Assembly: GCA_015680685.1 (NCBI GenBank)
Contig: MNCI01004158.1
Location: forward strand, 163,946 to 227,945
Length of the DNA stretch: 64,000 bases
Source: Gnetum montanum
Lineage: Eukaryota; Streptophyta; Gnetopsida; Gnetales; Gnetaceae
Direction of reading: 5' to 3'
Below are positions 46,158 to 58,140 of this stretch, in pieces (position 1 is the first letter of the stretch; the number at the start of each line of letters is the position of its first letter). A program made the position numbers and the translations under genes. Below the pieces are notes generated by a model that was given only the letters and a program-made list of their open reading frames with translations, was not told where the DNA came from and searched no databases.

Positions 46158-47023
46158 TGATGAGTCATCCTTTTGTGGCCCCGATGTCAGAGCCCTAACG
46201 TCGCATACTCGACGTCAAGGCTAATAAGCGACGTTGGATACCTGACATCACCTCATCTGCATCTGCCTATAAATACTGCACTTGGGCACCCGGATGAGAG
46301 AGGAAGTAGAACATAGGAAATAGAGAGATAGTTTTAATTTTTATTTTATTCTCTTTTAAGTCTATTATTCCTAGTGCATGCTCGCAGTGTGATGTTTGTA
46401 ATCATATGGCACCTTTGTTCAAGTGTGATGTACTTGGACATGTTACTTGACTAGCAATAAAAATTGAGATTACTTTCATCATTGCAGCATCCACTTAGAT
46501 TAATATTGTTGCTTTATTATTTAATGGTTTTCTTAGTTAACATTTCCATTTATTATTATTTACTGTTCCTGTTATTAAGTGGAATGTGTATGCCTTAATC
46601 ACGAGCGTTTAAGTGTAAATACTCGGTAACCCAAAGGTGTATCGTTTGGCACAATCAATGATGTACACTTGGCAATCCCAAAAGTAGTCTCGTGAAGTCC
46701 AAGATGTGTATGAATAATTAAGTGTGGATACTCATCACCATAGGCTAATTTAGACGTTGTTTTTCATTATTCATTAGTTAAATCAATTTATCTCTTGCTG
46801 TCATCTAGAGTAGCATAGAATTAGGAACTACATCATATGCCTCACCTTGGACTAAACCATATGTGACAAAGCTACCATTAGTCCAAGTGAGAAGACAACA
46901 AACTACAATCAAGGCATAACGATCTAGATGCCACAACTAGTCCCATCCATGGAATTCGACTAGATCATGCATGAACACTTGTGATTCATATGGTTGAGCA
47001 TAAGGGTACCTTGCTGCTCATCA
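46158..47023 (+). repeat. Element D 5' LTR and adjacent PBS (47024-47042)
   Basis: 866 bases, TGATGAGTC to CTCATCA. U3 (46178-46255) has five related words GATGTC, AACGTC, GACGTC, GACGTT, GACATC ahead of TATAAATA (46268-46275). An AATAAAA word lies at about 46461. The PBS ttggcaccattgccaagga follows directly. The two LTRs differ noticeably, mostly by transitions and especially in the GACGTC words, so the insertion is old. Confidence 0.92.
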
Positions 47024-47147
47024 TTGGCACCATTGCCAAGGATGGTGCTAGTTATCTAGATTAGTTACATCATAAAAAATCACTGTAAAAGTCTTAACAA
47101 TATATCTTTCAAAAATATTAAATTACACATATCATAAACCAAGAACA

Positions 47148-49601
47148 ATGTCTCTCCCACACGACAATGATGATGCACTATATAGTGAACACATTCATTG
47201 GAGAACTAATGAGATATACAATGAAGAAGATTGGAGTGATCAACGTTATGCAGGGGTTTCTTATGACCATGACCACCCTAACAGCACTCAAAGACTACAT
47301 TCACCTAAGGTAGATAATCTTAGAGGAGATGATGTAGGTCCTAGACTAGGGGAGGCCTCAGGGCCTAATACCTCTCCAAAACTTAAACATGATAAACCAA
47401 AGGACCCTAAGAAACACCATTGGAGCCATGACAACTCTTCCAGTTCCTCATCTTTTTCTTTTCCTTCAACATCTAGTTCTGATGAAGATGAACGTAGGTA
47501 TAGATATAGAATTCCATTAAAGGGTCAAAATAAAAATCATAATCGAACCCACGGGAAGAGTCAAAGAGGACACCATGAACATAGAAATTTCCATCACAAT
47601 TTGTTTGATGACAATGAATCCTTACTAGCCACTAAGAGCCTAATGCATATCACAGAGGTTGTTAAGATATCTCGCAGGCATCACAAAAGAGTCGACTACC
47701 TAAGCTTGACATGAAGAATATTCCAAAATTTGTAAGAGGCTATAATTCAAATCCACAACATCATTTACAAGCCTTCCATGATGCTTATGCTAACTATAAC
47801 ATTTGGCAAAAGCTTAAGCTCTTTCCTAGGATACTAATTGATAGATCCCAATTGTGGTATAGATCGTTGAGACCAAACTCAATCTAACAATGGTCTATAA
47901 TGTTGGAACTTTTCAATGAAAAATACCAAACCTATACAAGAGTTTCCAATCTGAGGAGACAAATCCAAGAGTGGAAATAAGAACAACATGAACCCTTGGA
48001 CATGGCCTTAAATAGATATTATGCCTTACTAAATTAATGCCCAGGCCATGATTTCTCTGAGGAAGAGCAACTTTACCACATAATAGATGGGCTTCGGAAT
48101 GAAACAAAGGCGACTCAGGGATGTATGCCCTACAAAAATTATACGAGCTCCAAGCTCGTTAGGTCAAAGAGCTAATGGAATGTGTGGTAAAAGAAGAAGA
48201 AGAGATGTGCAAGTGGGAGAATGTTGAGAAACATCAATGGGACCTAATTCTTCAATCAAAGGAGGTCCAAATTTATGGTAAAGAGAATGAAACTACCTTT
48301 GATAAGGTGATTTTGCAACAAACTTTGCTGATAAAGGAGTCTCTTGATGATCTCAAAGAAAAGTTTAATAGGATGTCCAAATGGGTAAATGATAGTGTCA
48401 CAAATTTTGTTGAGATGGTCATGAAAAAGCTCATGCAACACAAGTCAAGCGATCATAATAAATAGAGGACACAGAACCAAGAAATAGTTAAGAACACTTT
48501 TCGGCAAACAAGAAAAGTGGCCAATGAAAGTGAGGCTACAGACTCCACCACAGACGAAGATGATGGATGCAACCTATGCATATATGACCATCCAAAGGGC
48601 CAATGCCTCGTATTGTTGCATCTACAGGAGTATTGGGCAGGTGCCTTAAATTTGAAGTATGTGCAAAAGCACAGGCCCAGGAGACTTCCTCTCCCACAAT
48701 GTAATTTTAGATAGTCCCACAACTAACCGTACCATCCTAGGAGGACTTATTACTAGCCTCAACTTGGTCCTCAATCGTAGTGGCAACAACCACAATTGTG
48801 GGGGAGGCCACCACCGAATCAGCGATATCCATCGAAACCACATGGCTATTATGTCCAACACCCTATTTATCCAACTAGTTTTACATCCTCTACTTTTAAT
48901 TGCCACTACCACTCTCCTGAATACCATCAATACATGACATCCCCTAAAGGATCACCACCTCACGCCTCTTACCATCTAACTAACCCTTAACATTCTCATA
49001 ATTTAGCTCCTTACACATCATCGTCCACACCTTAGGAAGGCTCAACACCATAATATCAACAAATGAGTGCCACTTGTGCTACAAATATGCATAGACATGC
49101 TAACACCAGTAGGCCAATCACAACATCAGAAATGTTCCTTTTGGAGGAAAGGCCATAAGTCGAAGCAATCCATGCATGAACCCACTACATCCAACAAACC
49201 AACATAATGCCAATCTTGTGCACCACCTTCCTTACCTCCACCAACGTCCTCCAACCATACACAAAGGCCACCATTTCTTAGTACTCCAATTCTACATCCA
49301 ACCAATGAATCTACACGTGGGACGACAAATAAATCCATGCATATCATCTTATGATCAAGGGTGAAGTTGTGGGCTAGTCATCCATAATGTTAACACACCT
49401 TATATCCTGACCCACCATACATATAACCATCAGGTATGTGACTAACACTTTTTATACCCAACCACCACACCACCAATAGGCACCCTATGGCTAGGGCATG
49501 AAGGGTTCCCAACATTTCGTACATGCATGGATCCTCTTTATCCACTCATTAATCCTAGCCATGGCCAAATGTTTAGTTATGGGGGTTATCCCCCATTCTA
49601 A
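47148..49601 (+). pseudogene. Element D gag
   Basis: Start MSLPHDNDDALYSEH at 47148. Polar N-terminus, Ser-rich and Arg/His-rich blocks (47420-47600), then LLATKSLMHITEVVKISRRH. A frameshift near 47700 leads into the gag domain (KLDMKNIPKFVRGYN, HHLQAFHDAYANYN, WYRSLRPNSI, LFNEKYQTYTRVSNLRRQIQ, YHIIDGLRNET). Next comes a coiled acidic segment (48175-48465), DHPKGQC, and a His/Pro/Tyr-rich tail ending FSYGGYPPF-stop at 49599-49601. The domain order is the same as in B and C. E ends at the same codon. Confidence 0.8.
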
Positions 49602-51588
49602 TTTTCTAGATTTTTAAGTGCTTTTCATCTTTTTATTTTACAATTTTTTATCATTTTCCTATTTTTTCTACTTTTTTCTAGTTGTTGTTTTAATTTTCTT
49701 TGTATGTAATCTTGCTATTGATCATGTTGCCCAATGAGGTAAGGTTTTCTCTATGTTGTCGAGACATAAGGGATTGATTATTCAAACATTGAGACCATGA
49801 CATCCATGCATCCATTCCATTAATAAGAGGTTCTTACCCTGGTCATAATGGTAATCTTTTTCATCCTCTAACTTATTAATAAATCTATAATCATTGTGCC
49901 CAGATAGAAGAGTGTAGAACCAATGGTAAGTGTAAAGGATGTGACATCAAGGGGACTTGTGGATTCTCTTTGGCTACTGTTGTACGTTCTATCATGTTGT
50001 TGAGGTTGTAACCATATCCTTGTAGATCTAATGACAAACCGAAATAAGAGCAACTAAAATAGACACTGAATAAGCTTCTATGGATTCCACTACAAAGACA
50101 TGTACACATGCCTGAAGTTTGGTGGCTTCTCAAAACAATAAAAAAACATTAAAAAAACATGGTGAAAATTGTGCCATAACAATGCTCCTCCCTTGAACAA
50201 AATGCCAAGTGATGTTATTCCTTGTGACTTTGATAGTCTTACAATTGTCTATCGATGGGATGAAATGATGCAGTGACACTGAAAGGTGGTTTAGACTTGG
50301 CTTGAATCCTGAACAAATGAACACATGGTTATTTAACCATTAATAACACACAAGGCTTCATTGTGACCATGGTATGACATCTCATGTCCTGAATTCTATG
50401 ATCCCTTCTACCATCCATCTCATCTCGTTGTCTAAATGCTCATAGCCTATGGTTTTGTGTAACATAGAGTCATTATCTCAATTCAATGGTTTTAACATGT
50501 GTGTTTTGTTTCACAAGTATGTGTTGCATTCAACTTCTCTAGTGCCTACAGACATTATAGGTGTGGTTACACAAGGGCATCATAAGCTAGAGCCTTCTTT
50601 GGGGAGGATCCACTTGTGTAACTCTTGTGACTTGTACCTGTTTAACATGACCACATCATTTTTAATCTTCCAAGCACTCAATTTGTTACACTTTATTGTT
50701 CCCTTATCATGGAATTCAACTATCCCACAATCACACCTTTAATGCCCTTTTTCTTACTCATTCTAGTACTTTTCATGTCGATGACTTCACCTTATCCTAC
50801 TTTCGATGCCTCCAATTAATTATCCACCTACCCAACATGCTAAACTTAACCTTCAACCTTCCAATCAATCCTAGAGCTTTAGTTTTCATGTTCATTGGCC
50901 CCATAAAAATCAAAATTTTTGAACCTCGATATCAAGTTTGACCCGACATCGGGTCTAAAAAAGGTATATATAGTTTACCCCCACGCAGTGTGAACTTCAT
51001 TTCTCTCATTTGCTACTAGGGAAGTTATTGAAAATTTTTCCTGTGACTTAAAGCTCTACGCCTCCATTTTCTACTTAAGATATATAGCTTTTTAATGCTT
51101 CAATTTCTATGCCATTCACATCTTTCTGAACCTAGAGTGCTTAACTCAGTCTTAGGGGGAGGGGAATGCTTGCGTGCAAACCTTATGCCAATTTGTTAAA
51201 ATTTGTTATCACCCAAAAGGTATTATAAGGATAAGAATGTTAAAAACCTTAGGACTTATAATACAAAATCACTAATGATAATGCGAGACGTCTAATTTTT
51301 CTAATCCATGGGCCCATGACCATTATTTTAAGCCACAAATAACAAAAAAGGAAACCAATTGCGAGGGTCGTAGAAAGAGATAAACACTTTTTGGGGGATT
51401 TTTCTTGAAAATTTTNTGAGGGTCGTAGAAAGAGATAAACACTTTTTGGGGGATTTTTCTTGAAAATTTTCCTAACCCTGTAATAATATCCATTATTAGC
51501 TTAATGAACTAAGGTTATGAGTAAGGTATAAATTGATTAATGATAACAAACATAACCTTAGTAACACTTGGTTTTTGCTTAATTACAG
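49602..51588 (+). other. Element D spacer with possible internal promoter of ORF2
   Basis: Non-coding; aligns with E (15030-16320). At 50928-50972 a GATATC, then a perfect inverted repeat with 7-base arms (GACCCGA-CA-TCGGGTC, 50940-50955), then TATATATA (50965-50972) repeat the palindrome-plus-TATA plan of the LTR U3. The spacer ends in gcttaattacag directly before the ORF2 ATG, a plausible 3' splice site. 51363-51415 and 51418-51470 are identical copies around an N at 51416 (assembly join). Confidence 0.55.
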
Positions 51589-54321
51589 ATGGCCCCAAAA
51601 AGAGGTGCTCAAGATAAACCCTCGTAGAGAGCCGCTAAACATCCACATGGTGGTCATGGTTAGCAAGGAGAATATGAGAAACATGCTAAATAGAAGGCCT
51701 AGTCTTTTACTATCCATCAAGAGGCACCTACTACCAAGCAATTAACCCAAGGGAAGGTGGTAGAAGTACCGGCTCCCGAGTAGGGACAATGTCTCACATT
51801 GCCCCCTAACTGCCTTACTGCCACCTTGAAGAAATCCACATTGGCTTCAATCATTGTGGAAATGAACTTCACTCTATTCATGGAATTTGCTCCAAAAGCA
51901 ATGCAAACGCAACTCAAAGCATTCCCATTGTGGTCTATCTTGTTTGACAATGGTGAATGGTACCTAGGTGAAGTTCATCAATTCTAACATAACAAAGATG
52001 AGGGCACCACTATTAATATCTATGGGGTGATTGTCTCTTACTCAATCAAGGACATTATTGTAGCTCTCAACTTGCCCAATGAAGGGTCCAAGGTTGCTCA
52101 CCTGTCTACCAAATCTAACCCCGAAACAAAGAAATTATGGCTGAGAATATGGTAAAGAGGACAAATCATACCATGAAATGACTTTGGAAGAGAGAACCTA
52201 CTTTACAATTGGAATGTACCACTTGTTTCCTACAAAAGGGTTTAATTGAATCTCAACTTATGCAACTAAGGGAAGTGCCATTATAATGGGAAAATTTATA
52301 GTTGACCTTCCCCAATATTACTTCACAAAAATCCAACAATGATTCGAAGAAATGAAGTTAAGGAGACCAATACTTCAATTTTCCTATTTGATCAAAAAGC
52401 TATGCAAGTGCACTAGAATCTTGGGATATACCAATGATATCCTTAGGAAGGCTCAACATGCCTCCTTCGCAAAACTCTTGAAAACTTCAGCACCGAGAAA
52501 AGATTCTGATGAGGAGCAAGAAGCTGAAAAGGAGGTAGAACCAAGAGTAAAAACACAACAAGAGCTTGAGCAGTGCCCACAAGCACAAGTTTCACTACCA
52601 CTACTACAAGACTATAGACCATCAATGAGCCACCTGCAGAGGATTGCTAAAACTATTAGCTAGGAAAGCATGGATGAGACCAATCTCTTCCAAGTTATGG
52701 ACGATGTCGTACAGTCCACCATATCAACTAATCCAACAAGGGGAGAGATCTTAATTCAATCAAGAGGAGGAGGATCCCAATGGTCATGCCAGATCTCTAG
52801 AAACACTACATCCTTTCAAGTCACATTGGAAACTAGAGAAGGTACCACAGTCATGGTGCTATAACATGATGATGAAATAGGCACAGCAGAGGTGATCACT
52901 GATCACATCAAGGAGTCGTTTAATGTTTCTGTTGTGTCCTCGACTGATTTGGTAGGAACTAGAGATGCAAAAATGCTAGCCAAAACCTCAATGACTCATG
53001 CAATGCATGAGGACATGCTTGATCGCTTATTGTAGACAGGTCAAGTAATGACCACTCTATTTGACATCCCTAGCGATGTCACTATAGCATAGTCAGACCT
53101 CGTCACCACCAAAGGAAAGTTGGACATTGTAGAGGTCAAGGCAAAACACACAAGAGCTAAGATACAGAGACTACATAAAGAGCTAGCTACCTTGCGAGTT
53201 GAACAATGGGATCCTACCCAGTTTTTTCACACCAAACCAACTAGAACAATTCAGGATAAAGGAGCTTGCCAAGCTAAAAAAGGAGAGAGCAACTATGGAG
53301 TGAGAAAAGGAGATTACGGTTTGGAATGCCTCTATGGTAGACATGCAATCTCACAGGTATAAAAAGGCACTGACTACCATCCTAAAGCAAAATAAGTAGC
53401 TCACTATAGAGAATTCTTAGTTGACCACAGTAGAAAAATAAAAGATCAACTTGGAAGAAAACATTCACCAATTGTGAGAACAATTGGTAAGGGTCAACTA
53501 GGATATGAATAGGTTGGCCCAAGAGAATAGAACCCACTCCATGGAGGAGGTACCTGCTATTCACCAAAAGTTAGCAATTGAGATTAATGCATGGCAAAAC
53601 GAGATCAAAAAGCATGAAAATGAAAAGAGCACTTTTGTGACCAAGTTGGCATGTATAAGGAAATCAATGAGAAGAAAATCAAGATGGCCAAGGTTCACAT
53701 CAATGCCTTAGTAATGTAGAATTCTAAATGGCAAGCCATCTTGGATAGGTATGCCTAGTCCAATAGGAAAAAGTCAAAAAGAAAGTACTTGCAGATAAAA
53801 GATTTAAAGGAATACATAGCATTGGCTAACCTTAGATATGCCAACCTTGCCATGTTAACAACAGGTCATCCTTGAAGTGAGTTGGAAAAACAAAGGTAAC
53901 CACCTATGCATTATATGAGAAAAATTTTGCAAATCGAAAAAATTCTTTGCAAAAGTTGTAGGTGGCAAACTCAAAGTTGGACATGGTCAAAGCTAGTTAT
54001 TAAGCACAAAAAGATGTAGCCTCGAATCTAGCTCGCAAATTGATAGATTATCATGAGCTTAAGGATAAAGCTAGGGCTTTCGAGGAAGAATGACGGTAGT
54101 TTGCAGCATGGTATGTAAAGGTAAATCAAATTTTTTTGCAATTGCCATGTCCTTGGGATGTACCAATGCCAACACACATTGGTATAGCACCCTGGACGAT
54201 GCATGACCCAAGGACAAAGGAGGAAAAATTGTAGGCCTTACTCAATCATTACAAATTTCAATGGCCTAGTGACAAAGGGAAGCAGCCAATGGAAGAGCCA
54301 CCACCTTCGGGCACCACATGA
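51589..54321 (+). pseudogene. Element D ORF2: conserved accessory protein of unknown function
   Basis: Start MAPKRGAQDKPS at 51589, right after an acceptor-like ttacag. The N-terminal block (51800-52080) has FTLFMEFAPKAMQTQLKAFP, LWSILFDNGEWYLGEVHQF, INIYGVIVSYSIKDIIVALN and LPNEGSKVAHL, matching ORF2 of C. The middle part is acidic and Gln-rich (52500-52660). Heptad-like helices at 53110-53230 and 53500-53700 (MNRLAQENRTHSMEEVPAIH). The C-terminal motif is LQLPCPWDVPMPTHIGIAPW then TMHDPRTKEEK, ending MEEPPPSGTT at 54321. No membrane segment, no known enzyme motif. Broken by stops and frameshifts. Confidence 0.6.
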
Positions 54322-54520
54322 GCCATCCAGTCTTATTTTTGTTTTATTTTGTAATAATGTGTTCCATTTTTGTACTGCACCACTACAGCATGCAAAGAGT
54401 CAGTTATTTTGTTCATTGTTTGAGTCAATCAATAATCCCATACCTATCCAATATTTTGTTATGAACTTGTTCCTCATTTTGTTTAACTCAAGGACGAGTT
54501 TTCATTCAGTTATGGGGGTA

Positions 54521-55405
54521 TATGAGTCATCCTTTTGTGGCCCCAACGTCAGAGCCCCGATGTCACGTACCCAACGTTGGGGCTAATAAGGGATGTTGAA
54601 TACTCAATGTCACCTCATCTACATTTGCCTATAAATACTGCACTTGGGTGCCTAGATGAGAGAGGAAGTAGAACATAGAAAATAGAGAGATAGTTTTAAT
54701 TTTCAGTTTCTTCTCTTTTAAGCTTGTTATTCCTAGTGCATGCTCGTAGTATGATATTTGTAATCATACAGCACCTTTGTTTGAGTGTGACATACTTGGA
54801 CACATTACATGACTAGCAATAAAGATTGAAATTACTTCCATCATTGCAACATCCACTTAGATTAATATTGTTGCTTTAATTATTTAATGCTTTTCTTAGT
54901 TAGCATTTCCATTTATTGTTATTTACTATTCCTGTTATTAAGTGGAATGCATACGCCTTAATCATAAGCATTTAAGTGTAATCATAAGCATTTAAGTGTA
55001 AATACTTGATAACCCAGAGGTGTATTGTTTGACATAACCAGTGACGTACACTTGGCAATCCCAGAAGTAGTCTCACAAAGTCCAAGATGTGTACGAATGA
55101 TCAAGTACAAATACTCATTGCCATAGGCTAATTTAAACTTCGTTTTAAATTATTCATTAGGTAAATCAATTTATCTCTTTTTGTCATTAGGAGTAGCATA
55201 GAATTAGGAACACATCATATGACTCACCTTGGACTAAACCACACATGACAAAGCTACCACTAGTTTAAATGGGAAGATAGCGAACTATGATTAAGGCATA
55301 ATGATTTAGACGCCATAACTAGTCCCATCTACAAAATTCGACCGGATTGTGCGTGAACGCTTGTGATTCATACGATTAAGCATAGGAGTACCTCGCCGCT
55401 CATCA
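54521..55405 (+). repeat. Element D 3' LTR
   Basis: Follows polypurine tract ttatgggggta. The first bases are TATGAGTC where the 5' LTR has TGATGAGTC, a lost G. Ends CTCATCA at 55405. A 20-base tandem duplication (tcataagcatttaagtgtaa, 54963-55002) is not in the 5' copy and fully explains the 885 versus 866 length difference together with the lost G. TATAAATA is at 54630-54637. Confidence 0.9.
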
Positions 55406-56541
55406 CAGTGGATCCTCTTTTATATGCAAATGATGTTGCCTTTATCTCCACTACTGTAGAAGGTATACAAAATATATTGCAAATTTTAGAAAATTATTAT
55501 CACTTTTCTAGTCGTCAAGTGAATTGGGGATAAAACCAAATTGATGATCTGGGGTACAATAAATACCTATTGTAACTTCCATTTTGGAGGTACCAATACG
55601 CAAATAGTATATTCTTTTAAATATTAAGGTTTCATTTATATGGACAATTACATATAGGGAAGTGCATCAAAGAAAGAATAGTCAAAAGTTTCAAGGCTTT
55701 GTATGCTTTCAAAAACAAGTGCAAGGATTTAGGACCTTAGGCTTGGAAGGTCAAAAAAACAAAATTTTCAAACTATCATCTATCCTACAATATTGAATAG
55801 ATGTGTTGTTTGGGGACCTAAACTCAATGCTAAACTTTAAAAAGATATTAAAAGAGGGTAAAAAAAACTTTTGTTCTCAATGAGTTAAGGGTGAAGACAC
55901 AAACATGTTACTTAATGTTATTACATGAAAGCAATTTATTACCCTTAGAGGTAGAAGCCTTATACCAATTCATTACATACACTCATTGCTTGCATATCTT
56001 TAGGCAAGTCATATTCTCTAAAGCAGATCTTAAGGAATTGCAAGACCATTGTTGGTATTTCTAGGGAATGCAATGGTTGAAAAATTGAAATATCTCTTGG
56101 GAAGATGTACAGTAAAATCCTAAGCATAATTACTAACTAATTAAACAAAAGATTTTAACACAAATGTGATCTAATTTAAAAGCCAGAAGACAATTTTATT
56201 TACATCACATTATATCTAATAAACTAGATGTAGAAGCTTACCATCTCTCAGCTAGTATTCCAATCAAGTATTGGAATGTTATCAAGTTTCACTTAAGTTC
56301 TTACCATCTTAGAAGTGAAAGTTGAAGATGGATTTATTTGAGACCTCGAAGCCCATTTGAACAACATTATAATATTGGAGCAAAAAACGTGTATGATTTA
56401 TTCTTGTTACCCACATTGGTGCTTGGTCAATTTGTAGAGTCTTGAAGTTTATTGGAAATGTTACAACAAAAAGCTTGTATGATTTATTTTTGCTGCTAGC
56501 ATTGGTGGTAGAGTCATCTTTACTTTTCAAAAAAAAAAAAA
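55406..56541 (+). pseudogene. LINE reverse transcriptase, C-terminal half and poly(A) tail
   Basis: After the CAGTG duplication the LINE frame resumes as DPLLYANDVAFIS, the catalytic box where YADD is expected; the second Asp-pair position reads N-D, so one catalytic Asp is lost. Then come GIQNILQILENYYHFSSRQV, NWG, and further decayed RT/C-terminal sequence (SNLKARRQFYLHHII, LDVEAYHLSASIPIKYWNVI). An A-run at 56529-56541 is the likely 3' end. The left half is at 45691-46157. Confidence 0.8.
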
Positions 56542-57149
56542 TGTAATGCCTGTCCAATAGATTCTATCTTCCAAAGTAATAAAGCTTCAATTTCACTTTC
56601 CAAAGTAATAAAGCTTCAATTTCACTTCATTTTCTAATTAGTGCCTGAGATGTCTCCAATTTTTAGCTTCTTGCAACCTGTAACCTTTTTCTTACCCAAT
56701 TGTTCCACATTAAAATCTGTACGAAAAAAGTAACCTTGGACAAATGTTTCCTCTGTTGTACAGCGTTTCGGATACGGAGAAGAAATCAGAAGAAATGTAA
56801 AATTAAAGTATCACATTTGACCATTTTGCTGATCAAACTTTACGTTCCGTAGATTCACTAATTGAGCGGACGTAAAGTCTTGCAAAGACAGTGATTGGTA
56901 AAAGATCTGAAGAAAAGGCTCCACCCTACTGTCAGACGACGTACAGGTTAGTTGCAGTTCTGATTTTGTCCAGAGATGAAAAATGAACAGGGGACGTTGA
57001 AAACTCAAAGCCCAATCCAGATATTTCCTTCTCACGTCACCCTTTTGCATATGCCACCAATCACACGATCAATAGAAATGGAACCCACGCTACAGGCTCT
57101 GGCACTGCAGAACGTTTGGTTATTGGTGTTTTGGGGGCTGTCAGGACCT
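56542..57149. other. Unassigned sequence, with a 29-bp tandem duplication and a dispersed block
   Basis: 56571-56628 is two tandem copies of a 29-base unit (ccaaagtaataaagcttcaa). 57030-57135 resembles 20035-20145 (shared aatggaacccac, ccaccaatc/ctaccaatc and ggtgtttt). No convincing gene is seen on either strand. Confidence 0.4.
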
Positions 57150-58140
57150 CGAAAAGTGAGTTTTATTAATAAAAAAGAAGCATTAAAACATATAAACTAG
57201 ATATAAAAGGAAAGGAAAACATAATGAATTGGGAATGTTAAAAAGGGAAATATCCTTACAAACAATTGACCCCACAGAGAAGGAATACAATTGGGAGATC
57301 TACCATCCACCAAAAATTAACTGAAATCAAAAGCAGATAAGAAGCAGATAAGCATGGTAGAAAACCGGACAAAGCAAAAAACACAATACTTCTGTGGAGA
57401 GATTCATGCTGAGAAAAATTGCTGGGACTCACATATCTACTCCGCTACAACAGATTAATCAACTGATTAGTATCTAACTTGAACTTTGAGGTATGAGATA
57501 TGACTGAAAAGTGAATACGGCAGAGGATCTGTAATTTCTCCATAGTGGTAAGATGATAGATATTTGAATAATCAATCCTATGAAAAAGAATAGTACATCT
57601 TTACACACTTCCAAAAATAATAAAGAATAATGGACTTAATAACCTTTCAAAGAAATTTGAAGTACACCGAAGTGGTAGACAAAAAGCCAAACATAATGTT
57701 GCCTCAAAAAAGCTTGCACAAGGGGATAACTTTAGAAGCCCATCCCCACATATGCTGAGCAAAGGGCAATGACAAAAAATATAAACAAAATTCTCAATTC
57801 CACCACAGAGAGGGCACTTAGGAGTGAGAATCCCAAGGCATTCAAGAGGTTTGCCAATGTGTAAACCTTGATAAAGAAGACACCAAAGGAAATGTTAATT
57901 TTTGAAAGAGTCCAAAGGTTCCAGATACAGTTGAGAGGGAGAGCCAGAATTTCTCACATTCTTGTCTGTGCCAAAATCTATTACAACATTGGACAACCAT
58001 AGAGGAATAATGCACCAGTTGAAAGGGGACATGCAGCTTATAAGGCAAAAGTTTCAACCCATTAGTCCACTAGAAGCCATGAAAAATATTTTGAACCAAA
58101 ATGTCCAAATGCAAGTGTTGTTGAATGAAATTATAAACCT
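57150..58140 (-). pseudogene. Minus-strand LINE 3' fragment with reverse-transcriptase-associated zinc-binding domain
   Basis: On the minus strand, 58057-57760 encodes FQKLTFPLVSSLSRFTHWQT, then (frame-shifted) CLGILTPKCPLCGGIENFVY and IFCHCPLLSICG. This is the pattern of the zf-RVT domain (CPLCGxxExxxHxxxxCP) found at the C-terminus of plant L1-type LINE proteins, with VPPKxxxFxWxxxxxxxxT before it. No RT core is present, so it is a 5'-truncated copy, as is usual for LINEs. The 3' end is probably near 57150 (ttaataaaactcac on the minus strand). Confidence 0.65.

Larger units (their letters stand above)
46158..55405 (+). mobile_element. Element D: pol-less Athila-like element with gag and ORF2, nested in a LINE
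   Basis: TGATGAGTCATCC at 46158 to CTCATCA at 55405, 9,248 bases, flanked by CAGTG at 46153-46157 and 55406-55410. LTRs are at 46158-47023 and 54521-55405. Gag (47148-49601) is followed by a 2 kb non-coding spacer and ORF2 (51589-54321); there is no trace of PR, RT, RNH or INT. Element E has the same organisation where it can be compared, so this is a family trait. It needs enzymes from a C-type element. Confidence 0.92.
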
